The notes under the pieces were generated by a model that made no database searches, was not told the DNA's origin, and saw only the letters and a list, made by a program, of their open reading frames with translations. A stretch of DNA of 64,000 bases from Cheilinus undulatus (lineage: Eukaryota; Chordata; Actinopteri; Labriformes; Labridae): contig NC_054879.1 in NCBI RefSeq assembly GCF_018320785.1, positions 44,134,698 to 44,198,697 on the forward strand, read 5' to 3'. Made by a program: the position numbers and the translations under genes. Below, piece by piece: positions 1-11,400 of the stretch (position 1 is its first letter; each line of letters starts with the position of its first letter).

Positions 1-22
1 AAACTCAAAAAGACCATCTTAC

Positions 23-525
23 TCTGGTGGACGAGTGTCTGCTCCCAGGTCCCTGCTCAAAGAGATCCGGTCACTGGCGTACAGGTTAAAACAGTGCTTC
101 TCTTCACCCCTCTCCTTCTCCTTCTGCTCTTCAGGGCTCAGTGAGTCCGTGTAGAAAGGCTTCCCAGCTGCTCCGGGAGCCAGAGGGTTCTGAGGCGGCC
201 GCTCCAGAGCCAGCCTGAGCTCAGCCGCGGTGTAGTGGCCCGGCAGACAGGGCCCGCTGCCCCCTTTGTCCTGCTGACGCACGGGGGCTTTGATCTGCAT
301 CTTTGGTATGGCATCCCTGAAGTTATTGACAGCTCCCATCACCATGCCCAGCATGGCATCCCGCTTCACCGCCATCTCCTTCAACCACGGGTCCTCCTGT
401 TGGGTTTGGCTCCCCACTTCCCATTGTATGAGGAACACAAATGTGACAAAGAAGAGGGCCACGATGAGCAGTTTGAGAGTCTTTATGGTCGCCCGCCTGC
501 GGAGGACTCTGCGGAGAGCTGCCAT
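23..525 (-). CDS. galnt3: Polypeptide N-acetylgalactosaminyltransferase 3, first coding exon (partial gene)
   Basis: Encodes the N-terminal 167 residues of a GalNAc-transferase that starts mucin-type O-glycosylation in the Golgi by moving GalNAc from UDP-GalNAc to Ser/Thr. It reads as a type II membrane protein: a short basic cytoplasmic tail (MAALRRVLRRRATIKTLK), one hydrophobic span at about residues 19-35, then a luminal stem. The stem matches GALNT3 from memory: AVNNFRDAIPKMQIKAPVRQ, a PCLPGHYTAAEL stretch, and near the end KHCFNLYASDRIS and DTRPPE just before the catalytic domain. The exon ends at a GTAAGA donor inside the codon after Pro-Pro; the remaining exons are off the left edge. 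GALNT6 is the closest alternative, but the stem and the neighbour TTC21B favour GALNT3. The start is the first Met after an in-frame 5' splice acceptor at 569-570. Confidence 0.9.
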
Positions 526-568
526 TCTTACTGAACAGGGAGGAGGCTGCCTTTGGACTCAGGTTCAG
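526..568 (-). other. galnt3: galnt3 5' UTR part of the first coding exon
   Basis: A pyrimidine-rich acceptor (TTTGTTTTAG on the minus strand) ends at 569, so about 43 nt of untranslated leader precede the ATG in this exon. An upstream non-coding exon is therefore expected. This is inferred from splice signals only. Confidence 0.5.
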
Positions 569-839
569 CTAAAACAAACATTTAAACACACAGTTAATGA
601 CTTGAATTAGTGTTGTAATAGGATTTCAGAAAAGTACAGGTAGGATAGTAATGCATAAACTGCCTTGTTATGAGCCTACATCAATATATTAGTACTTAAA
701 GCTATTTATACCCATTTTTATCAACATGTGTGACCATAAAGTAGCTTTTAACCATAAATATAACACATTTAACCACAGTCTTAGTAAAATGAGCTAACAA
801 TCTCTGCTGTGGATTCCTTCAGAGTAAAAGACCACGTAC

Positions 840-965
840 CATGAGGAGCTGAATTTCACTCTGAAGATCGAAAAGTCCTGTAAATTGCTGCCACACGGCT
901 CAAAGAAGAGCATCCTGTCTGCTTTTAAGACCCTCGGTTCGCTCCTCGAACTCCGAGCTCACTTT
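840..965 (-). other. galnt3: Candidate non-coding first exon and promoter area of galnt3
   Basis: A good donor (CATG followed by GTACGTGG, minus strand) lies at 838-840, upstream of the acceptor at 569-570. The sequence to about 1080 is richer in G+C and CpG than its surroundings. The exact transcription start is not visible. A second donor-like site (CAGCGG followed by GTGAGTG) at about 1580-1586 could serve an alternative first exon running to about 1650. Confidence 0.35.
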
Positions 966-1799
966 TCAAGGAGACAAAAAAGATCTGACTCAGACGACTT
1001 CCGTCTCGTTGGATCCAGGTGCGCTCCTCTCAGGTAGAGGGAGGAGACACGCTGGCGCGCGTGCGCAGACAGGAATCCTGCGTGTCATATGTCCATACCT
1101 GCTCAGAAAAAGTGAGATTTCAACAACAACAAAAAAAAAATATCGCGACAGGTTAGTTGAATGGCATTAAACGTTGACTTGGAGTTTAGTTTTTACATTC
1201 TGTTGGAACATTTTCCACCGACTGGAACTTCTTCTGGTGAAACCCTCCGTTGAAGGAGGAACTGTGCAGCCTCTGCCTGTTAGACTGTAGCAGGCTGTGG
1301 TATCCTCACATTCAATAATGGTGTCATTAATAGGATTTGTTCAACTGGCCATTCACAGGGGCAGTTGCTGGGTTACATATGAAAGAGGAACGCGGTATAC
1401 CCCACACACAGCCACCGCATCCAATCAGGTTGAAAACACCACATCTCACACACATGGAGGCTTTATGGACGATTAAAATGGGAAGTTTAAAACGCGCGTG
1501 CTCCGGGAAAAAGTTCACAAGAAAGCGACTTTGGATCAACATCTCGAGTTTCTCCGAAAAACAAAAGTCTCAAAGCTGACACTCACCCGCTGTTTCAGGA
1601 GTTTCTGGTTCTGTCAGAGTCCGGATTTGTGATGTAGACCCAGAGTCCGGTCCCTGGGAGTCAGCTCCGGTGGCCAGTCTCATGTGCTCGTGCCTCTGAG
1701 GAGCACAGTGACTCCATCTGTGGGGACTGTCCTCCCCAGCAGCACTTCCTACCCACCGCAGGCGTCCGCTTTATTATGTCCATTAAAATGTTCACTAGA

Positions 1800-2200
1800 T
1801 GTCCTGCATTTTTTCCAGTCCGGCTAGTAACTGTGTCTATGTGGCAGTTTTATGATGGGGGCAGCGATGATGGATGTAGCTTCTGTCTATAAAGGACTAA
1901 ACGAGGAGGCTGTGTGATTATCAATGCTTCAGAAGGAGAGGGAATAAATAAGAACCAAATACAACCGTTTTATACCCAAATGTTCTTTTTTTATTTCAAT
2001 TTGCTTTATTGGCACGAACAGATCCGTTACTGCCAAAGTTCTGTAAAATAAAATAAAACATGGCATTAAATATTTACCCATAATATCAATTTACATTTTA
2101 AATATTTACACAATTAATCAATGTATAATAAAAACCTGATTTAAATATAATACATATAAATAATAGATATTTAATAATAAGTCTTAGGTTACAAACATTC
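1800..2200. other. Intergenic AT-rich DNA, no gene seen
   Basis: Between galnt3 and the 3' end of ttc21b. No open frame with family resemblance and no RNA gene could be recognised here. Confidence 0.6.
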
Positions 2201-2216
2201 ATTGAACATCTACACC

Positions 2217-2986
2217 CAGGGGCGTAGCACAGGGGGAAAAAGGGGCAGTGATTACCTGGGATCACAGTAGGGAGGGGCCCTAGAGGAGTCTGCAATGAAA
2301 AGTGTGTTTTTATATATTTTTTCTTGTGCCCCGTCCACACGGGGACCAATTCAGGCGTATACGCAAAAGTTTTTTGTCATATCGGCGTTTCATCCACACG
2401 GAAACGGCGTTTTGGTTGACTGTAAACGATACTTTTTGAAAACGGGTCCCAGAGTGCATAAATCCGTAAACCACTACCGTTTCGTCTCCGTGTGGCTACC
2501 CGCATCTTTCTTGAAACAATTACGTCACACACGGCGTAGCTCCCTTAAGGCTCCTGCGCTAATAGCAGACTACACGGCCGCGTTCGTGCTGCAGAAGCTA
2601 CTGAGCTTGTTATGGCTTTTACAGAAAAATCTGATGCTCCTTCACCACCACTGCGAAACGCACACACCAGATGTTCTTAAATCCAACGCGGAGAACAACC
2701 AGAAGGGCAACTACAAGAAAGTTTGTGTCAGTTTTCTGTGATCTTCTTCTTCTCTTTTGGTGCATTTCCATGGCAGCAACACAGCGCCACATACAGGCTT
2801 GGCATATGCACTACAGCGTTTTCAGTCGTTTCCAGTGGTTTCATGCTTAAGCGGATATTTCCTGAAACGGTCCTGTCTTTACGGAAAACTTTTTCAATGA
2901 TGCAACATTTGTTGCTTGGTTATTCAGTTAAGGGGGGCCTTTGTAATATTCTTTCTGGGGGCCCAAAATCCATAGCTACGCCCCTG
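2217..2986. mobile_element. Non-autonomous hAT element (770 bp) with intact target duplication
   Basis: Starts CAGGGGCGTAGC and ends with the inverse GCTACGCCCCTG. It is flanked on both sides by the identical 8-bp duplication TCTACACC (2209-2216 and 2987-2994). Terminal inverted repeats plus an 8-bp duplication are the hAT signature. No transposase frame is present. The interior carries a separate GTCCACACGG / TCCACACGG stretch that may be a nested element. Confidence 0.85.
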
Positions 2987-3109
2987 TCTACACCCTAACA
3001 TTACTCAAAACATAAAACATTGATTCTCAAATAAATAAGTAGAAAAACAATTTCTTAAAATATTTCCTTTAATTCACTGGATTACTAAAGATACCTGTAT
3101 ATATCCATC

Positions 3110-3655
3110 TTATAATGTTTTTAAAAGCTATCTCAAGACCTATCTTTTCAGCCTGGCTTTTAAGTAAAATTTAGTTAATCAACTTAGTTTTGTCTGTTTT
3201 TGGATTTATCTCACTATTTTTCATTTTAGGATTACCTTATAGTAGTTTACCTTCTTGTCATCACTTTACTTAGTTCTCTTTTTGTGTTTTATACTTACTT
3301 TATACAGTTTTATTGAGCTATATTTTGTTTTTATTCTCATTTTAGTGTCTTCTCATTCTGTTTTTATTTCATTTACGTCACTCTGTTTTAAGATTCTAGC
3401 CTAACCTCCAGTGTTTCCTCATTCTGAATTTTAAGATAACGTTTCCTCGGTACGCACGTTCCTGTTTGTAAGGAATCCATTATTTATGGCATAGTTGCCG
3501 ATGTTATATATGGACTTCAGACTGGGAAAGAGGGTGGGGGAATAGCGTGGGATGGAGGGTGAACTTATGTATTTTTCTTTTAATTTTCTGTTGTGTTAAA
3601 AGCACTTTGTGCTACATTTCAATGTATCTGTACAAATAAAGATTGATTGATATCT
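3110..3655 (+). mobile_element. LINE 3' end fragment
   Basis: Reads into a degraded reverse-transcriptase tail and finishes with GTACAAATAAAGATTGATTG, a 3' terminus typical of fish non-LTR retrotransposons. 5' truncated; clade not assigned. Confidence 0.45.
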
Positions 3656-3715
3656 TTATCTGTATATAATCAATGCACTTTTTAACTGCTCTTCAAAATT
3701 CGACTATTTTCCATT

Positions 3716-4312
3716 TAAAGGTGCAGTGTGTAATATTTAGCTCCGTAGCATTTAGCAGAACAAACCAAGTAAAAATGAAACATAATAGAAATAAATATGA
3801 CCATCTAAACTAGTATTTAATCACCTGAATATAGAAAATACTTGTATTTTTTTTATTAACTTAGAAAAATTTATTCATACATTGGCAGGGTCTGCCATCT
3901 TGGATTTTTGCATTTAAGTGACCAAATAACAGAAACCCTTAAAAAATCTAGAACTTGTGTGATTTTGCTAATATTACACCTTTAAAGGTGGAGTGTGTAA
4001 AAATGAATATCAACATCTAACAGTCAATTAAAGATTGCAATGCTCATTTCCCTGGTGGAAACAGTGGTGGTTCATACTTGGTTACTTCTGTTACCATAGA
4101 AACATTCAAAAATCCAAGATGGCAGCATCCGTGGAGGGCACCTGCCCTGCATGAATTAAAGACTTATGTTGAGTAATTTTAGAAAAAAAAAGTATTTAGT
4201 GTGATTAAACATTAATTTAGATAGACCTACTTATAAATATTATGTTTCATTTTTACCATGTTTGTTATGCTAAATGCTACTAAGCTAAATATGACGCACT
4301 GGCCCTTTTACA
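3716..4312. repeat. Large fold-back made of two head-to-head MITE copies
   Basis: The left copy (3716-3987) and the right copy (3984-4312) are inverted relative to each other and meet at the shared terminus ACACCTTTAAAGGTGGAG. The outer ends match as AATATTTAGC / GCTAAATATG, and shared internal words appear in both orientations (AGCATTTAGCA, AAAATGAAACATAATA, CATCTTGGATTTTT). The whole could form a nearly 300-bp stem. Confidence 0.8.
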
Positions 4313-4998
4313 TTTTTGATTAATTGCAATCAATACATGAACGCTTACCAACTGTCAGCATTTCTGCATTAATTGTGATTAACTAAGATCCTCAATTACT
4401 CCTTTGATTGCATGTTATTGTCCATGTTAGCACATGTTGGTTCAGCCACTGCAGCCACAGTCATGTAAACAATCCACCACTGCTCCTTAATGTCTCATTT
4501 CACATCAAAAACCCAGACAGCTCAGTGGAAAAGACAAAAGTCATCTACACCTTCTGTTATCAAACAGCCGCCTTTTTAAGCTTCCCTTTTCTCCTTAACA
4601 ATCCATATTAAGTTCCTTTTTTTCATGGCTAACTATATCACAATCTTCAACCATCCAAAGTTCCTTATTTTATTTCAAAATAAAAACAGATCAGTCTGTT
4701 ACCTTTTGTTTCGGTACAAACATCTAAAATTAAGCAAAAAAAGGTTTAAATGCAAAATAGTGTTAGTTTAGAAAGGGGACATTGATCACAGAAATTCTGG
4801 GTCCATTCACAATTAAACATTTAGATTGTTTGAAAGCTCAAAGAGAACATAAAAATGCCAAATGATGATCTAACTTATCTGCATGATACAACAGCTTGCT
4901 CCCTTTAGGTAATCATCTTGAGCACTCAAGGTAGTTTTCTTTTTGCACAATATAACAAAGGTACTTCAGGGACTGTACTCTGTAGATAAGAAAAAGCT

Positions 4999-5004
4999 TT
5001 TATT
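4999..5004 (-). terminator. ttc21b: Candidate poly(A) signal of ttc21b
   Basis: AATAAA on the minus strand, about 340 nt downstream of the ttc21b stop codon. It is the first canonical hexamer I noticed there; use of the site is not shown by sequence. Confidence 0.45.
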
Positions 5005-5342
5005 TCAGGTCCTTTTGCAATATTTCATTTTGATACTTCACAATCTTTTGAACTTTTGAGGTGTGAAGACTTTTAAGGAAAGATCAGAAATGCTTTCAGC
5101 TGCTTGCATGTGTCTGCACTGAGATTTCCATGAGGATTGCCAGCACCCAACTATTCACAGACGTAAAGAAATTTACATAGCAAAGTGTCTAAGGGATTCT
5201 CTCTTAAATATGTTTCGACAAAAGGAATAATAAAAAATAAGGGCATATTATTGTAAGAAGACAGTAAAAGTAAACAGTAATGGTGAAACTAACACACACT
5301 CATTCAGTTACAGAGGCATTGTATCGGTCTTAGATTCAGTTT

Positions 5343-5420
5343 CTAAGATCTCAGAGCAGCACGAGCTTTGTCCAGGATGTCCTTTCTCATTCTTGGATAG
5401 TTTGGATGAGCACCCAGAAC
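5343..5420 (-). CDS. ttc21b: ttc21b exon 29 (residues 1293-1317 and stop)
   Basis: Encodes [20 protein letters not shown] and AALRS, then TAG. This is the conserved C-terminus of the family. Confidence 0.95.
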   Translation of the reverse strand, partial: VLGAHPNYPRMRKDILDKARAALRS

Positions 5421-8400
5421 CTGTAGGAGGAAGAAAACCATGGTTATTTCACAGAAGAAAAAAAAAAAACACAGAACTGAACTCTCCACTATAACAGGCG
5501 CCTCACCTTATGGCAGACATCGATGGCGTCCACGTATCTTTTTGCTTTTAAGTAGTTGAACGCAAGCTTGTATCCTAAAAAAGAACAGGATTTAACTGTT
5601 AGCAAAATAACTGTCTTAATTCTGATGTTCTCAGAAGAAGTAGACTCTCTTCACTGTACCAATAGTTGGGTTGGTCCTGTTTCCATATTTCCAAGCCATT
5701 TCATAGCTGGATGCTGCATCACGGAAAGCCTGCTCTTTTTCCATTATGTAGCCCCGATATTCATAGGCTTTACAGCATGACTGGAGAGAAAAGCAGCACA
5801 AAAATAACAAAAAAAGAGAAAAAGAAAGGTTGGCCGTGAATTAGATTGCCGTGCATGAGCCACACATTATCAAAGCAGTGACATTTTTTTCCAGACTGAC
5901 CTTGTTATGGTTGAGGCATCTCTGTAAGAGGTCCCCGGCCATGTCATACTTCCCGGACTGGATGTAGATGTCTGCCAAGAGCAGCCAGCTCTTCTCAAAC
6001 TCATCGGCATCCACGATGCTCCAGTTCATCTTAGCTATGCGTTTGAGCTGGTTTCTGGCTCGGGGAGTTTGCTTGAGCATCATATATGCTGTCGCCATCG
6101 CCAACAGAGCTGGAACATGGTCTTTCTAAAATGGAATGAAAAACAATTCCTGGTTAGACCGGATATACATGAAACCACATCAGTGTAATAAATTACACTG
6201 AAAACACTCTGGTAGCTCGTTAATAAGATACATTTACAGAAATCTTCAAAAAGTCAATAAAGTTGCAACAGAGAAGATCAAGAAACCCTCTGAGAATTTT
6301 TGAAAATGTTCAGGACATGATGGTAGAAATGGCCGCTGTGGTTGTAAAGATGAAAAGATGCTTAAGACTGCATGTTAAACAGATTCAGACACTTTGGACA
6401 GAAAAACCTGGAAGTTTACAAGCTGCAACTTTCTACTCTGAACATTATTTTCTATGCAACTTCACTATTGACAATTTTTGAAAGCAATGGTCCTCACTTG
6501 GTGGGTTTAGGAGCTGTTTTTAGAGGGCTGTGAAAGCGTGCAAGAAAAAAAAAATCTGGCACAAAATCTGTGATGCACTGAAGCCCTGAGAGGACATTCA
6601 TCCATACTTTTTAAAATTTTACTTACTTATTGATTGTTTTTTGAACTGGTATGATACAAATAAAGACTGACTGAAATTGACTGACTTCAAATTTATCCTG
6701 TTTTCTCAAGATTTTGACTCATTCATCTTATTTCCTCTGGATAACGAAGCTCGTTTTCCAAAGACAAAAAGTTAAAGGTCACATATTATGCAAAATGCAC
6801 TTTTCCAGGCTTTTCTAGCGAAAATCTGTGCCCCCGGCCTTTCCACAATCCCCCCAAGAATCAGAAGAATCCATTCCCTCCCTCCTCTTTCAGAAAATGT
6901 GTGCTGAAACAAGCTGTTCTCATTTTCTCATCATGATGTCATGAGGGGAGTTAGCCCCGCCCCCAGGTCCAGTTGGCCCTCCCAGCTTGAAACGAAGCTC
7001 CGCCCTCCTCTCCTGATCCTCATCATTGTTTAATCAATGGTTTTGTATTAATTGACTTTTTAATATTTAGTCTCTTTACAGTATTGATTTTATTTTCTCA
7101 TTTTTTAAATTCTATTCCTGTCTATTCTATTCCTGAAAAATGCCACTTTTGTTTGGATGGTTTACTATTATTCTTTATTCCTTTTTCTTTTCATTCTAAT
7201 TATTATTTTTCTTTTCTTTTTCTGTATCACTTTCTCTCTGGATGTATATAGTTACCATTTCCTGGCTTCTCTGAGTAGCCAAAAAAAAAGTGTCCAAAAG
7301 ATGTATGTCAACAAAGACCTAGAATTTGGATTTAGGTAACAAAGAACTGTTGGAATTTCTGATTATGCTTAATCTTGTGATAATGTACCATTCCATTTTC
7401 TTACCTGTAAATGTAAGGACTGTATCACTGGCCATAAAAAAAAAAAAAATCTCAATTCTCAAACCACAGACATTAGACAATTACACACCCCAAAACTCAT
7501 AACTCTGCCAGAACACGCAACTCAGCCGGGTATTTCAACAGGCATCCCAGATAATTGCGGTCAGCTATATACTAGGTTTTAACCTCATCTTATATCTACT
7601 TAAAGCGCTGCTCAGTTTGCATTCACACATGCAGCTCACCCTGAAAACTTCATAAAATTGTGAGAATTTTTGTGAATACAGAGGTAAATAATAATGTCAA
7701 ACTTCTAACCTGAAGAGCCACTCCCTTAGGGGATTAGTCCTGAAATAAAGGGCAGGTCCTGATGGGGGTTTATGTACACAAGAGAGAGTGATGCAATTCA
7801 TGCGTACCATCTGGTGTTTACTTACTTCATTGTTTGCAATCTCTGTGAACACACTCAGTGCTTTCTCTACATTGGCCTTCTGCTTAGTAGCCAATGCGCA
7901 GTAGTTCTCCAGGATGCGGAGCTGCACATGTCCGCCTGGTGTCTGAGGCTTTAACTCCTTCAGCAACTTCTCAGCTGTTCTCACAGCGAGCTGCTCCGAC
8001 TCCTGCTTCTCTGTGGAGTTCCTAGTGAGACACAAAGACAACCGTAAGTGTTCTAACAGAAAGAAAACATGCTCTTTTAAAATATTTGATCGCTGTTATG
8101 CTCCTTGTGTCACTCACCCTATTTCCCCATCCAAAGTCTCAAACACTTCTCCCCCTATGGTGTCATTGTCGGGGTTAAGGTAGATTTCAATCATGTTATA
8201 CACAGCATTTTGACCCCAGTCGTTGTCTTTCCGTGCTTTGTTGAAGTGTCGCAGAGCTTCGTTAGGCTGTCCCACGTGCCTGATTGATAAATTATAATTA
8301 AAGTGAAGCTGATCTGATTCAATACTTTGATGAAACCCCATCTAAACTTACCAAAGATAAAGCCCTTTGCAGTAGTTGAACCCCGGGTCAAACTTTGTCC

Positions 8401-11400
8401 TGGGAGAATGTTTTTCTGCCATTTCAATAAACCTTGGAACTTCTTCTAACTTCCCAGCTCTCCTTAACAAGTCAATAAGCCGGGACAGTGTGGGATAGTT
8501 GTCTGAAATGAACAGGTCCAAGTTACACTACTTTCAATTCATTCATTGTTCACAAAGTTTAGTACAGACACAGAAACGGGGCTCTGGTGTACCTGGTTTG
8601 CGCTCCAGAAGCTGTTGAAAGTGGAAAACTGCCTGGTTGTAGTCCTGCTTTCTAAACATAATGTCGGCCATCATCTAAGAACAAACACAAGTAATACTTA
8701 AGACAAATAGTTACAAAAGGTCACACTGAAACAAGGTACCATTTTAGTCTGAATATAATATGATCCTGGTTACAAGACAAAGACTGAGAAGACTTTTTAA
8801 GAGGAAATCTTGTTTTTATAAAGTCAACATTTGCACACAGGCATGATGATTTATATAAAGCTGGGTTATATATCAAGCTAATTATGCTTTATTTGTTGGC
8901 TGTACCCAAGTGAACAGGACAGAACAATAAAGACATGGTTTGATGAGTTTGGTGTGGAAGATCTTGACTGGCCCACACAGAGTCATGACCTTAACTGAAT
9001 CAGACACCTTTAGGATAAACAGGGATGGAGATTGCAAGCCAGGCCCTCTTGACCAATATGAGTGCCTGACCCTCATAAATGCTCTACAGCCAGGCTATTC
9101 GATAGGCAATAGGAGGCCCTGGGGCCAAATCAGGCCCCCAAGGTCCTTTTTTTCCATATTACAACCCCCCCTCTAGTTTTGAGTTGAGGACTGTGTTTAA
9201 AAAATCTCCTCATAAGGTGCACTACTTACTAAACAAAATAGATAGGTAAGTAAGTAAATACACTTTATGGTGTGACCAGAGGGACCAAAACCACTTGCTG
9301 TAATTGATGAAACGATGAATTCTGCTCTCTACTTGAAAATCTGGTGAATGAATCAGTTCATGACCTCGGGATCAAGCACACTAGCAGTAGGACAATGATT
9401 CTAAACACACCAGCATGTCAACATCTGAATGGACTAAAAAATAAAGTCTGGACTTAAATTTGATCGAGGTGCTGTGGCATGACCTTAAACAGGCTGTTCA
9501 TGCTAGAAAACCCTCCAATGTTGCTAAATTGCAACAATTCTGCAAAGAAGAGTGGGCCAAAATTCCTCCACAGCAATGTAAAGGACTCAGTTTGGGTTTA
9601 GGCAACAACAACTTTTTTTCACATAGGACCAGGTAGGGTTGAATGGCCTTTTTTCCTTTAATGAATGAAATAATTTTTTAAAAACGGACTTTTATATTCA
9701 CCCTTTTTTGCATATGCAAAAGGGTTAGAAAAGAAAAAAAATCAGGAAGGGGGCAAATACTTTTCACAGCACTGGCCCTTCATATAGATGCTTTTTTCAG
9801 GAAGTAGCCCCCACTCCAGACTAATTGAATAGCCCTGCTCTACAGAATAAATTGGCACAAATTCCCATAAAAAACTCAAAAATCTTGTGAAAAGCCTTTC
9901 AAGAAGAGTGAAGGCTATTATAGCAGTTCAATCCATTATAAAGAACACATGTTTGAAACCAATGTCATCGCAGTCTTTGTTGGTTTAATAGTCAGGTGAC
10001 TGAATACTCTGTGGAGGAATATGATGGATTTTGAATATCAAGCAGTCAGCATAAATATTTTAGTCTGGTTTTAATCTTATTTTGGTCTTGTCTGTCATCT
10101 CTGCAGGTAGAAACAAAGGCGCAATAGAGTAAACATTATCAGTGAAGCCAGCGAGGTGCATAGCGCTGTGCCATGTTTTCTCGCCTTCCCACAAAGCCAA
10201 AACACACCATGAATCGACAGAGAGGGACATGTAGGATCATGCTTTTGTGGTATCACTGTGAATGGTTCAAGCTGTTAAGATGGCATCTTAACACTGGCAT
10301 CATGTCTCCATCTCAGATGTTGGTTAACTTGTCCTAATCTGTGCCATTTTTTCTGGAAGATCACCTTGTCCTCACAATGACTGGCCTCAACCATGAGTGG
10401 TGCACTCACTGTACAGATAAGAGGCTCTGTATTTTGTTAAAGGTTGTATAGTTGCATAGAAATTCTAGACCCCAAATTTAAGATGATTCTCTTTTTTTTC
10501 AGATGTGTTTCTTATATTCAAACTGGTACAAACCAGAGTAGCGTCTTCATTAAACTGGTCATTCTTCAGGATGATGCTGCATTGCTCCTGGCATGCATCA
10601 ACCTCATCTAGAGTGAGGTACAGCCGGGACAGCTCCAGCATCACCTACAAATAAATAACACATTCTTTTTTTACTAAAGTGAAAGCATACTACACAGAAT
10701 AATGAAGGGTGATAATTCAACTATCAATAACTACGATCTCAAAATTTAAAGAAACACAAGCATGAGACTCTAGAAGATGCCAGTGCTTGTTAACCACAGC
10801 TGCAGCGAGCACACAGGACGTTTTTGATTCGGCTGCACTGACCTTGCGATCGGTCTCACAATACACAAGAGCTTCTTTGTAGAATTTGACTGCTCTCTCA
10901 TAGCCCCTCTGACTCGTGTAGTGTTTAGCTATCTCAGCACAGATCTCGGCTGCAAGCTGTTTCTGCACGGGGATGGCGTCGGGCTGCTCCAACTGAACCC
11001 GCTTCAGGACTTTGGCTTGCACATCCCGGGCCTGGACAAAGGGAACACAACATCAGTATGGAAACAGCAAAAGAACCAGTGCCATCCTTACTGTCTCTAA
11101 GGAAACAAGAGAAAGATTACAGAGGAAAATGATGCTTGGATTTAATAAAACCATGCCAAATGTTTGATCAATATACTCACTTTTTGTAGAGAGAGAAGAG
11201 CGTCCTCATTTTTGTCGACCTTGCTTTGGATCTTTGCCAACAGGACAAGATAACGGCAGTCATCTGATAGTGCCGGCAGTTCATTAACTGTTAGGAAAAA
11301 GTGCAGACAGAAGAAAATGGAAAGTGTATATAGATGCATCTTCCAAAACAGATAGACATTTTATTTGCCCTTTTTAAAGGTCACATATTATGCAAAATGC

